NCBI GenBank assembly: GCA_000697475.1
Contig: JNEU01000912.1
Location: 62,001 to 126,000 of the forward strand
From: Lichtheimia corymbifera B2541
Taxonomy: Eukaryota > Mucoromycota > Mucoromycetes > Mucorales > Lichtheimiaceae
Direction: 5' to 3'
DNA: 64,000 nt
Below, piece after piece: positions 1 to 11,035 of this stretch. Made by a program: the position numbers and the translations under genes. The notes beneath the pieces were generated by a model that saw only the letters and a program-made list of their open reading frames with translations, was not told the DNA's origin and made no database searches. Each line of letters begins with the position of its first letter. The stretch's first letter is position 1.

Positions 1-991
1 GGCAGCAATTATTAATGGAGGAAGCATGATGCTGTAGGTTACCAAGATGCATGGAGAAAGAAGAACCAATGCCCAACTTTATATCCAGTTGCACCGAAGC
101 TGTTGGTGTAGAATGCAATGTGGACCCTACAAGGTGTTAGAGTTCACTGTTTCTTGAACGTGATGGCTTATTGACTTTACTATACAACAAGGAACCAAGA
201 CCCTGTAACAACCACCACTGTTAGACATCATCACTCCGAGTTTATCTTTGTAAATACAAGTGTTTATTGAACATGTCTTAATCCATTGAGAAGCACTGCA
301 GATTATCATTTATGTAGCATATGGACCAGAAAGCCTTAGCGAATGTAATGCGACAAAGGGACAAAAATACATATGATCCTCATCTTCAAACATGGGCTGA
401 TAGGATGATATGATGCTTTAATTGTTATGTTGAACAAAATGCTCATTCATGGAAGTCTAAAAATAGGACGTGGTAGTGTGGGTGTATATCATCAAGTATA
501 CATGATAAAAGAAATTGAATAAGGTACGAGCGAATCACTTAGGGCCGACGAGTTTGATTGCTGTCGTCATAAGCATCTTCACCCACTAATGCAAAACAGT
601 TGTTACGTGTCTTGATTTGAGTATTCCGATACCCTCCATTGCTGTAGAACACCTTTCGTCAATGCCATCCAATCCATCATCATCCTCAGCTGTATCCATG
701 TGACATGACCCATCCTTTCTGCTGACAATGTGCCAAGTAATCCAAGATCTCTCATCACTGCACTTGAGTGCACCCATCCATCCATAACCATTGCAAATCC
801 AATACCTTGGTTGAAAAGAACCATTTAATCTCTTCCTTTTCCATCACTGCTTGGTCACATTCTATCGCAGCTCAACCATGTGAGGATGGCTGTATCGAGG
901 GGAACTTGATAGCTGATATGGCGTCATCCATGGGAATCCGTATGTATTGTATGTAAGTAAAGCTGATTCTATACAATGGCTATCTAATGTC

Positions 992-1500
992 CATGTTGAA
1001 AAAGGCTGCAAGCCAGGCTGCTGCAAGTAACTTGAGACGATGGATTGAAGACATTGATAATAGCAACTGCTGTTATGTTTGGACGCGGCAGAGGGGTGTG
1101 CACGAGCGTGTGTTGTAATAGAGTGACAAGGCTGTGAACGCTACTTGAGACAATGCAGTAAAGACCTGGCTGATAGCAACTGTATGCTGTTACGGTCGAT
1201 CGTGGTCGAGGATTGTACAGGAGAAGGTGGTGTGTCCTGTCAAGGAACGCTGGTGTTGTAGTGAGGTGCACAAGCCCATGTACTTGCCATTCAGTCAAAG
1301 ACAATCGGATCAAGACAGTTGTAGGGTTGACGTGATGGGTTGAGGCAGGACAATCGTTCGCATGTTGTGTGGTAGTTGTGGTTGAATGGGCCAACAGTCG
1401 AGAGCGGAAAGAGGCAAGAAGCTGAGACCTGAGAGTGGAAGAAGTGGAAATTAACAAGCTTTGAATGATATTTCTTTGTTTGAGCATTACTCAGTCAAAT
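992..1500. repeat. dispersed repeat, copy A
   Basis: The segment from the phrase aaaaaggctgcaag to the start of the tandem array recurs, diverged, at about 41,449-41,830. Shared blocks include ggctgctgcaagtaacttgag-like sequence near 1,005 and 41,455, and an almost identical stretch around acaatcggatcaagacagtt (1,301-1,320 here, about 41,643-41,662 there). Order and orientation are the same in both copies. The open frames overlapping the repeat are not conserved between copies, so it is probably non-coding, perhaps part of a degenerate transposable element. Confidence 0.6.
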
Positions 1501-1985
1501 ACTCTCGGATCAAGAAAGTTGAATGATGAAAATGATGGGCTGGAGCAGCAGAATCGTTCCCATGCAAAAGATTGGATAACAAAGGTGATTGGGAGGAATC
1601 GTCTATTAGCTAGGAGTTTATAAAGTAATCGTTAGATTGATTTTTCTAAAGTTGGATGTTATTCCTGTGTTTGAGCGTAACTCAGTCAAATCAGCTCGGA
1701 TCAAGAAAGTTGAATGATGGATATGATGGCCTGGAGCGGCACTATCGTTCATATGCAGTGGATTGCGAAACCATGCCGATCGGGAGGAACGGGCTATGAA
1801 GTGGCAGATTATGAAGTAACCATTAAATTAATTTTTCTGAAATTGGACGACATCTCTTTGCTTTAGCGTTGTTCAGTCAAATCAGCTCGGATCAAGAAAG
1901 TTGAATGATAGAAATGTTGGGGTGGAGCAGGTGAATGGTTCGTACAGGAAGGGGCTATTGAGTGGCATTTTGCACTACAAGTTGA
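1291..1985 (+). repeat. 191-bp degenerate tandem repeat
   Basis: The phrase tcagtcaaat recurs at 1,491, 1,682 and 1,873, exactly 191 bp apart each time, followed by a conserved ctcggatcaagaaagttgaa. A more diverged copy begins at 1,291 (200 bp earlier). Later parts of the unit, such as gattgggaggaa and the tttttctaaa/tttttctgaa block, also line up between the first two full units. The last unit is truncated near 1,985. The unit length is in the range of satellite monomers, but only about four copies are present. Confidence 0.75.
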
Positions 1986-2265
1986 ATAATTAAGCCTATC
2001 CATTTATTTCCTCACGTGTGACCAATAAAGCTTTATCATGATATTGGATCTTGATCATTTATCTCTTGCGTGCAACAACCATCATATTATTTCCAACATC
2101 TTATATTTCGCCACATCCAGCAGCTACAAAAAATGAATCATCTATAGAACAAAACATTACTATCTTACGTTTTCTTTACTCATTGCCTATTTGGCTGTGT
2201 GGGCCGAAAAGAAAGACGACGATTTTGATAGACGCCTTTGTGCGCAAAGACAACACGTGACATGT

Positions 2266-2591
2266 CACGTGATCTCGGAAAACAAAAAAACAAAGAGAAT
2301 GTTCTTCTCATACCCTTTTCAAGGTATTGAAGACCAATGGGGACTTGAACCCCGGGCCTTTTGCATGCAAAGCAAACGTGATACCACTACACCATATCCC
2401 CATTTTTAGTAATTGGGTAAAAATTTCAATACAGACCAAAAAATTTCCTTATCAAGAAGACAAAAAAGTTGTCGTAGCGACACCGGACAAATTGGAACAT
2501 GTAGCGGAGTACGCATACAATCGAGTGATATTGATGGCATATTTTTATGGGAGGTCAATGTTTTGTAATTCAAGGCCAAAGTAGGATTGTC
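2266..2591 (+). repeat. inverted duplication, left arm (contains broken tRNA-Ala)
   Basis: This segment matches the reverse complement of 18,446-18,780. The arms share a CACGTG-containing end, the motif tacccttttcaaggtattgaag, the tRNA-Ala region, and a stretch reading tttttatgggaggtcaat. The left arm has lost about 12 bp covering the tRNA acceptor 3' strand. Outside the tRNA the arms also conserve a short peptide reading frame antisense to the tRNA. Identity looks highest around the tRNA and lower in the flank. Confidence 0.8.
2339..2401 (-). pseudogene. tRNA-Ala(TGC) pseudogene, 3' truncated
   Basis: Read on the minus strand this starts with the acceptor strand GGGGATA and carries the same D arm, anticodon arm (loop TTTGCAT, anticodon TGC) and T arm as the intact gene at 18,638-18,709. 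After the CCCC of the T stem the sequence jumps directly into flanking DNA. The acceptor 3' strand and one T-stem base are missing, about 12 bp relative to the other copy. The remaining 3' bases cannot pair with GGGGATA, so a functional tRNA is not expected. Confidence 0.85.
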
Positions 2592-3298
2592 ATTGATCAT
2601 CAAATCATCATGCAGCAAGAAGTCTCCCGAATTTCAAGTTCAGCTTGAAATAGGATCAAGTCTCCGCTGGGTTCGCCTTGATCAGCTTTATCCTTGAGAC
2701 AATCTCCCAGCTTCCCCAACACACCCAATGAACACTCCAGCTACAAACACAACACAAATGCACTTCAACATTGACTGGAAAAGCAACACTATGGTGTATG
2801 AGTTCTTTGAATAACAACCGTGGTCTTGAAACTTTATATTCTTTTGCATGTCTATCCTCGATCCGCTTCTACCATTGAGCATTGTTGACTACATTCAAGA
2901 TTCAACCGTCGCCGACACAGTTTACACGTCAGCCAAGCTAGCGGCAACTATCGAGCGATAATAACGCGTAATCTATTCGTTATGCTTCAACCAGACTGTC
3001 CCTGCCACTTTTGAGCATTGTTCACAACCACGACAAAAACATGAGACCACAATGAGACATACACCTCACTATACGCATCATTTTGGAACCACTGTACACA
3101 TTTGTATTTCTGTTTTACATACACCATGCATATAATTAAATACAGGAGTGCCACCGATACTCGATACGTTTCTTTATGCTCTCATGCGTGTAATTAGTTG
3201 TCATTATCAATAGCTAGCAGGGAATGCTTTATCCAATTCATTCAATTATTATAACTTTGCATTCAATGGTAGTATAAAATAAAAGTCTAGGTCTAATT
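2592..3298. other. intergenic, no gene recognised
   Basis: AT-rich spacer between the inverted-duplication arm and the 3' end of the CYSTM gene. The minus-strand open frame at 2,688-2,882 has no recognisable domain. I see no repeats or RNA genes. Confidence 0.5.
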
Positions 3299-3777
3299 TT
3301 ACATCATTGTCAAGCATTCTGCGCAGTCTTGAGCAGCACAGCAACAACATAAACCGGCAGTACTATTGAAGATTTAAGTTATCGCTGCTTTGAGGGGATC
3401 TACACTATGACAACGTACCATGCAAGACATGTTTCCATCATTCCACCTCCACGACCACCACCCATACCGGTAGGGCGACCACCGTATCCCATTGACTGTT
3501 GAGGTGGATAGAAACCTCCTATACGTACACATATATGAGAAGAACCATCTCAATAAAACTCATGCATCAAGCAGCACAGCTTACCTTGTTGAGGATACTG
3601 CTGCTGGCCGTAGCCGTATTGTTGTGAATAACCGCCAGCACCAGAGAAAGGACTACGTGGAGGTGGATGATTATAATAAGCACCACCACCACCACCACCA
3701 CCACCACCATTATATTGGCCATATCCTCCTCCACCAGTGTAGCTTGAAGCTTGACCGTAATAATTATTTGATTTCAT
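3299..3777 (-). CDS. glycine-rich CYSTM-module membrane protein
   Basis: Three exons (3777-3585, 3518-3419, 3362-3299) joined at GT-AG sites give a 118-residue protein. The N-terminal two thirds are low complexity, rich in Gly, Tyr, Gln and Pro, with a run of nine Gly encoded by a GGT repeat. The last 30 residues carry Cys-Leu-Ala-Cys followed by four consecutive cysteines, then Asp-Cys and Glu-Cys. This is the layout of the cysteine-rich transmembrane (CYSTM) module, a single tail-anchored segment found across eukaryotes and linked to stress tolerance. The short final exon supplies the cysteine cluster; reading through instead ends the protein without it, which supports the splicing. The exact role is unknown. 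The ATG at 3777 is the only in-frame start available. Confidence 0.75.
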
Positions 3778-4525
3778 GTTGCTATGAATTATAAAAGAGA
3801 AAAAGCCAACAACTTGTATTAGATGTGTGTGGTGGCTATACCTGATTCATGGGTTGACATCCTTACGTACATGGGTTCATGTGATACCCCTCGCTATTAT
3901 AACCAAAGTAGAAAGGGATGGGATGTTATTGGATAATGAGGATGTTGAAAGGTGTTGCTGCTGCTCTCGATGATGGTGGTGATGATGGGACGCAATATTA
4001 ATCTTGAAAGCTGTTGTAGTAAGTTAGTGAGTGCGACTGGTGAGGGCACCACCACCATTACTCCGCTCTTGTGGCAACAGTGTACAGATGATGTGATACC
4101 AAGGATTCTTCTAGAGCTCACATGACAACATCATGCTGCTATGTGTACATTATGCAAAAATGTTGTTGCCATGTCGATCGCCGCTTGCATTTATCTTGTG
4201 ATTGGAATGCGGCGGAGTATTACGACTAGGAACGAGATATGCAACACTTTTTTTTACTCTAGAGTGGTTATGGTTGTTATCAGATGTGATGGTGTACATT
4301 GTGTATATTTGGATGGTTTGTGTTGTGGTGCAGCATGAGATGTTGCCCTGGGAACCAAGGCGGCATATCGGGATGAGCGCGACGCGGATAAATTTAAAGT
4401 GTCGCGGGGAAACGAAGCGACAAAAGGAGAGGGATGTATTTTTTTTCAAATAGTGCAACCATCTTTGCCAACCCCGCTGCTACTTCTTTTTCTTCGAGCC
4501 CATCACCCCCATTGTCAACACAGCC
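3778..4525. other. intergenic, divergent promoters
   Basis: Spacer between the minus-strand CYSTM gene and the plus-strand sterol desaturase. Open frames here (for example 4,150-4,458 minus) overlap one another and show no domain. The stretch next to 4,526 is pyrimidine-rich, as expected of a fungal 5' untranslated region. Confidence 0.5.
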
Positions 4526-5710
4526 ATGGACGTCCTCCTCCATTGTGCAGACGAGTACGTTCTCGATAATCTCTACTCAAAGATCTTGTCCACACCTGCT
4601 TTCTCTGGCAACAACACTTTTTTCGCCCCAACAACGGCTGAATGGACTCGTGACAATGACTGGCGCATCGTCCTCTCATTGTCAGTCTTGGTGACTCTTG
4701 GTGGCTGGTTCTTTTATCTTGCTGCAGCAACCTTCTCTTATTACTTTATATTTGATCATGAGACCATGAAGCATCCCAAATTCCTCAAGAACCAAGTACG
4801 TCTTGAAATCGACTGTGCTGTAAAGGCCGTTCCTGGTTTTGCATGTGAGTTTTCTTTGTGTATCTCGTTTCATTTCCAATCAACTTGTTGCTAACATCTC
4901 CGCCTGTCAGTGCTCACCGTGCCCTGGTTCTGGGGTGAAGTCAAGGGTTACTCAAAGCTCTATGATGGTATGCCAACTACTACCTATGAATGGGCCTATT
5001 TCCTTGCAAGCATGCCTCTTTTCCTCTTCTTCACCGATTGCGGCATTTACCTTGTTCACCGTGCTCTTCATTCAAAACTCCTCTACAAGCGTTTGCATAA
5101 GGTAAAGTTGAAATGGATTATGGATATGAACGAACAGCTTTCTAAAGTATACATGTGCATTTATTAGCCCCACCACAAATGGATCGGTAAGAATCAGATG
5201 CCCTTGTACAACTTTTATATAGCTAACTTGAATGGTTTAGTGCCAACGCCTTTTGCTTCGCATGCATTCCACCCATTGGATGGCTATCTCCAATCCGTGC
5301 CCTATCACCTCTATGTTTACTTGTTCCCTATGCAAAAATGGCAGTATATCTTCATGTTTGTCTTTGTCAACTGCTGGACGGTCATGATTCATGATGGTAA
5401 CTATCCACTATGCAAAGGAATATATAACCGGTATATTGATTGGCTCATTTTGCTAGGCAACTTTATCTCCCGCTCTACTGTGATCAACACCACCGCTCAC
5501 CACACTGTGCACCATTTGTACTTCAACTACAACTACGGCCAGTACTTTACTTTTTGGGATCGTTTGGGTGGATCGCATCGTGAACCCACTGATGAGCAAT
5601 ACAACGCCGAGCTTCGATCTGACAAAAAGGTCTGGGCCCAACAAGCCAAGGAAGCTGAATCCATTGAAGCTGAAGTGCTTCGTAAACGCAACAAGCAAAA
5701 ATCCAACTAG
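4526..5710 (+). CDS. ERG3: sterol C-5 desaturase (Delta7-sterol 5(6)-desaturase)
   Basis: Five exons (4526-4844, 4911-5101, 5168-5186, 5241-5396, 5457-5710) give 312 residues, a little shorter than yeast Erg3. It belongs to the fatty acid hydroxylase superfamily of di-iron membrane enzymes and introduces the C5-C6 double bond late in ergosterol synthesis in the ER. The histidine boxes are visible: HRALH, then HKPHHKW, SHAFHP and the TAHHTVHH region. Hydrophobic segments lie near residues 50-75 and 125-150. Exon 3 is only 19 nt and encodes most of the PHHKW box, so it is indispensable; phases agree at every junction. The C-terminus is a charged Lys/Glu tail. I chose ERG3 over the C-4 oxidase ERG25 from the PHHKW and [12 protein letters not shown] motifs. 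Confidence 0.93.
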
Positions 5711-5997
5711 ACAGAACTACACTTTAATCTTGTATTACCCTCTTATATATTTGTTCTCCTTTCGCACTATTTAACTGCTATACGTGTCATTTCTTATCCC
5801 ACACTCTTTGAGTATTCCGTAGTCCTTTCCTAATATCTCAGTTCTTATCAACAAAGAATCCAAGATTTCCCGATCTCCACCAACATGCATCAACCAGTGC
5901 CATAGTCGGCAATTGAATTATTAAGGTGCGATCAGATAATAGCGCTACAAATCTGATAACAGCGCATGCTGTGATCTTTTCGTCCTTTTCCCAACTT

Positions 5998-8900
5998 ATG
6001 AACAATAACTGTCAGGAGCTCATTTCGCAATGGCTTTGCTCATCGCGTCAACAAGTCGATCCTCCGTTACTAGCACAAGTTCTCTTATGTAATTCTCCCT
6101 GCTGTGAAACCAACTTGAGCACTGGCCGCCCTCCACTCACACATCCAACTCAACAATACAGATATCACAAAAGATCCTGCAGCATTACCACGAGTGATCG
6201 ACTTGATAGAATCAGCATGGCATGAAAAAGATCATTACAAATGTGCGTATATCCGAAAATACCATGTATAATTCAATTTCCAAAGTTAACAATTATCAAT
6301 GTCGTGTCTTTTTTCCTCCCCTGTCAGGTGTCGATCTACTGACACAAATGACAGTTCACGGATCCTCGGGATTACAGCCCAGCTCGGGTAGGTCACATGA
6401 TTGTCTACATAGAGTGGAGACCCATTGTTGACCCAGTTTGCTACTTAGTGGACATGCTGATCAAGTTCATTTACAATCATCTCGGCGATAATAATAATCA
6501 TGCACCTGCCATGGGTCGATTCGTTGATATGATTTATGCTCTGGTATCCATGACCGAACCTATCCGTGGACATCATGCCGTTCAATTATGTGAGGTGTAA
6601 GTGGTCGTATGCTACCCTCTAACACGACAAGCGGCTTATCGATCGACATCATCAGGATTTTCGCCCATGTGCGTTCCCAATCGCTTCATCGAGATACAAG
6701 ATACAAGTTATTGCTGACGATGGACAAGATATTACATGAGCATGTATATTGTAAGAATGAGAATGTGAACAACAACCGACCGTGACTAATCTTACTTGTA
6801 GACTTGAGGTTGGCCGACTACGATTTTGTGGCAGGCTTTATTACATTGATCGACGGAGAAAAGGATCCACGGAATTTGCTACAGGTGTTCTCATTAGTAA
6901 AAGTGGTCATTAGCAATTTCGATATCTCTTTACATGTCGAGGTAAGCAGTACATCACCAGCCAATAAACAATACATACCTATATAACGTCGTCTTAACTC
7001 CCTAGGACCTATTTGATTCAATATTTTGTTACTTTCCTATCTCGTTTACACCACCGCCAAATGATCCCTATGGTATCAGCACACAACAACTCAAGAATGC
7101 ATTAAGGTGTGAATAGGATCTTCTTGAGTGTGAATGAATCCACATGTTGATAGTGTCGAGGGTTATATATGTATAGGGAAGCACTCGGATCCACGCCTTA
7201 CTTTGCCAACTTTGCAACGCCTCTATTGATCGAAAAGGTCATGACAGCAACAGGGAGCGCCAAGGTAACACCAGCTTTGCTATTATAGTAAGAGCGGGAT
7301 GTCTAATGGAACACAATAGAGTGATGCTATTGAAACCATTGGTCTGTGCGCACCAGCTTACGGTGCCCATGCATTGCTGCCACATGCTAATGATCTATTC
7401 AAGGCATTATCCACCGAAGTAAGCTAGTTGTGAAGAAAAGGGTCTTAAGCACCCACTCATGTATTATGTAGGTGTGTATAGCAAGATCACCAGCCATGGA
7501 AGAAATATCTCTTTCAACAATCCGTAGCGTGGTGGGTGCACTGGCAAGTGGCATTTGTATCGCTGATATACGTGAATCCGTGGAACAAGCCCTACGGTCA
7601 TTACTTGATCCATGCATTGCACAGCTCGAACAACCTGAATTGAAAAATGCCAAATCAGCTGCTCATATCTTATGTGCTGCAGCATCTGCAGCAGGTATTG
7701 TAAGATCATACGCTAATGTCACTTTATCTCTAACGTTCAATATTTTTATCCCAAAGACCCAAGCTGCTCATGCATCGTACACAGCATTGCTCCAATGCTT
7801 ACACGTCTTTTTCGACCCACCGATTCCCCAGTGCGATTAAAAGCTATCCTCGACGTCTTCAACAGCATGCTTCAAAGTCATAATAGATTCTACTCCTCAT
7901 CTTCATCGGCTTTAATGAATGAACATCAAGGTAACATAAAAGTGCAAATGATGATTTCAAGTAATAGTGGATCTTAACTTTAGCTTGCTAGATACCATGC
8001 AGTCACCACTGTATGCTTACAAGGCACATCTTGTCGACGCATTCCTGAATTCGATTTACAGCAATGACGATGGCGTACGGCTAACAGCATTGGAAGGCTT
8101 GCAGCAGATGATATCCTTGAAGCAGTTTTTGTCGCAAGAAGAGGTAGGAAAAGGAGATATAGGACTATATCAAAGGTGGTGGGATTGGAAAGGAGGGCTA
8201 TTACATCAAAGAAGAGTATGGTAATAAAATCGTACTTTCCCCAAAAAGCTTCACGTATTCATCAAGCAGCTTATGGATCTCTATTTGAAGGAGAGCAATG
8301 ATAAAATCAGGTTAGATTCTTGCTATAGTGAAAAAAGTCATCCTTGTATTATGATACGTCTAACACACGCGTTGTTTGATCAATAGCAACCTCGCCCTTG
8401 AGATCTTTTCCGCAACATCAAGGATATCACCAGCAATCGCCGAGCAATACATTTTGCCATTCTTTATCGATCATACCATGAGCCAGTCATCTGGAAAATC
8501 ACTCCATGTTATCGATGTATTTGCCAGCCAGCCCTACTTGTCACGTGTCATCATCCCATCTCTCTTTACAAAGTTACACCACCTCCTCTTACAACACCAA
8601 CGTGAGTAGATGGCATGGACAGTGGTGGCTTACTACTTTTACTAATGCTCTCTCACTTTATATTATAGCTGAAAATGATGATAGTCTTGCTCATGCCCTA
8701 TGTCGAAGCATTCTGAATGCATTAAAGCTATCGAGCAAACAAGTCGAAATCATGGAAGCCGCACAGCTGCAAGTGTATCCTTTCATTTTAGCGGAATGCG
8801 TAAAGACAAGCCTTCGACTTCCTAATAGCTGGAGGACCGATAAAGCGCTTTTAGATCTTTTAGGTATGAAATGAATCGAACATGCATGCTGTGATCTAAT

Positions 8901-10501
8901 CAACACGTTTTCCTTTTTCCCGAAAAGCTCTTATACAAGCAACTATATTGCGTGGATCATCAATTAGGTAATAGACATTGGCTGGAGAAAAGTGGCAAAG
9001 ATATTAATCAATCGCCGTGTAGCTTCCAAGAGATGGCATTAAATCAAGCTTACCGGTTATTTCTCGATGGTGATCTTTCGACTATCAGCCCACAGCTTGG
9101 GAATGCAAGTATAGCTCAACAGTTTGGATTATGGGTAAGTATGGTATGCTAGTAAAACGATAAGGAATCTAACCTGCTTGATCAGAACGGCTCCAACGTG
9201 ACGGAGGGCATGGATATATCGGTGCTATTTCCAGCCATTGTGGGTAATTGCAGGAAAGAGGCAAAATCACCCATCCAGGATTGCCTTGCCTTGCTCCAAC
9301 AGCTTGGTGACCTTTTGATCGATTCAAAAAGTAATATGCTTGTTACGCATAAGATGGCGTTGGTGAGGACAATTGCGTCGATTGCCAACAAGTGCAGTAA
9401 TCGTAAGTACCAGGATGACATCATTCCAATCTGTTTCTCACAACATTTCGATAGCGCAAATGCCAGACACGATTAAATTCTACACTCAATCTCGGCTGGT
9501 TCCATTACTACAAAATGCATCGTATCCTAGTAAAAGTCGCTTGGATGCATGTCTCGTCATTGTCTGGGTAAGTGGGATATCATATGCTGTCGTATGGAAG
9601 CCATTAAAAAGCCGCTCATGTTACTAGCTTGCGAAAGCACTATTAATACGAGGCCAAGCTGCTGGGATGGATATGCTGAATATGATTATGGATATGCTAA
9701 GCATTCCGGAGCCATTGGTTTTGGATGTGGCCCAAAGTTTTACTGTACTTTTACAAGACGATGAGCTCGTCCTTACAAGAGCATCTTTTGCAAATGTGTC
9801 GGTACGTCTATCATTTTCTCGCTTTTCCTGTATGCTGTGACGATGATGGTGGTCACTTATCGAGCTGCTTTAGATCCTATACAAGCAACGCATTTTCTAC
9901 CATTGCATACCAATGCTTATTTCACGAGCAGAAACCACCCCGAATGAAGGTACGCATGAGGTCATAATCAAAGGTATGATCTATTAATGCGTTATTCCTT
10001 TAGCCATTCGGTACAGCAATCTCTGTGCATTTTCATACATTATCATCAATCTCCCTATTCAAGTCATCACCAACGAAGTACACAAGGTAAGTTTTATTCT
10101 AATTCCCCAGATAGAATGAGTACTAAGGCTACCTATTCTAGTTCATTGGCGGATTTATTGCATCCCTTAAAATAATGACGTTACCCGACCTCCTCATATC
10201 GTTGCTCCATGTCGCCGAAAAGATTGTACCTGGTGCTATAGGCGAGCTCACACCTGAGCATTTACATAATCTAGTAGATGCACTTTTGACACTGGGAACT
10301 TTTAATCATCACATGATTGTGCGCATTGCCGCATTACAAGCATTAAGTGCACTGACGACGACTCGTCATGACGGCACACTCCTCCATACAATGGCACCTA
10401 GGGTGATACGACAATTAGCAATCGCACTCGATGATAAGAAACGACAAGTACGAAGAATAGCAGTGATCTGTCGAGCGAATTGGTTTGCCCTGATACAATA
10501 A
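5998..10501 (+). CDS. MMS19: MMS19/MET18 HEAT-repeat protein (cytosolic Fe-S targeting)
   Basis: A long gene of roughly twenty exons encoding a HEAT-repeat protein. MMS19 is the adaptor of the cytosolic iron-sulfur targeting complex that delivers clusters to DNA polymerases and helicases such as XPD. Family signatures include DGEKDPRNLL near 6,860, the FTPPPNDPYG block at about 7,048-7,072, then LLIEK near 7,230. The C-terminal HEAT repeat (VRIAALQ, then LDDKKRQVRR) ends just before the TAA at 10,499-10,501. The start is tentative: ATG 5998 with exon 1 5998-6088 and a 73-bp intron (6089-6161) joins in frame to an exon beginning at 6162. The frame of the next exon (from about 6,329) is less certain, because its other frame looks as MMS19-like. 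Internal exon edges were not all resolved. Confidence 0.9.
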
Positions 10502-11035
10502 AATATGGTGTTTGTTTTTCACACGTGAACTGTTACACAAATACTGCAGAATTTGGATCAAGTATATGACTTTCCTCCCCCCCCCCCACATTCTCGAGCA
10601 AGGGGTTAATTATAGATAAAGGATACTGGGATTAATGATATGGGTTACACACACACATACACACACCCGCCCATCTTGTTTGCAAGGAAATAAAATGATG
10701 CTCGGTAACGAATGGTCATGCGATATGAATTTATGGTTTGACAAACTTGCTGTGTATAGCAAACAAAGGGAGCACAAAAGATATTCAGGTAATAAAGGAA
10801 AGCTTCATTCTTTTATATCTATGGAACAACTACAACTGCATGTACAAGAGGAGAGAGTATGGGGCGGGCTCATTCCATTGTTGCTTGATTAAGCTCCTTA
10901 TAAAACCATGACAATGAGGTCGTTAACTCTGTTCATGTGTGTCGTTTCATTGTTGTCGGAGAGAGTGCCGCATGTCTGGATAAAGGACCATGCCAAGTGT
11001 ATGCCAAGTTTATAGCCTTTCTTTTTCCAGTAACC
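10502..11035. other. intergenic with homopolymer and CA repeats
   Basis: Spacer between MMS19 and the BZZ1-like gene. It contains a run of about 12 C near 10,576-10,587 and a short CA microsatellite near 10,650-10,667. The open frame at 10,635-10,892 starts in the microsatellite and shows no domain. The last bases, ending in TTTTTCCAGTAACC before ATG 11036, look like leader sequence. Confidence 0.5.

Larger units (their letters stand above)
1..2239. other. gene-poor left end
   Basis: I see no supportable gene here. The longest open frame, on the minus strand at 984-1487, lies inside a dispersed repeat whose second copy (about 41,449-41,830) does not keep that frame. The content is repeat-derived: a 191-bp degenerate tandem array and a dispersed repeat, annotated separately. 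The remainder (1-980) is AT-rich sequence in which I recognise nothing. Confidence 0.6.

Noticed and set aside
984..1487. 167-codon minus-strand open frame
   Set aside because: It lies in a dispersed repeat and the second copy near 41.5 kb does not keep the frame; composition is repeat-like with no domain.
1291..1985. CRISPR-like array
   Set aside because: The spacing is regular, but units are 191 bp with diffuse similarity over the whole unit, not short identical repeats with unique spacers, and the DNA is eukaryotic.
3492..3794. Plus-strand frame with ten histidines
   Set aside because: Antisense reading of the glycine repeat in the CYSTM gene; the spliced minus-strand gene explains it.
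4150..4458. 102-codon minus-strand frame upstream of ERG3
   Set aside because: It overlaps two other equally long frames on the opposite strand and has no domain.
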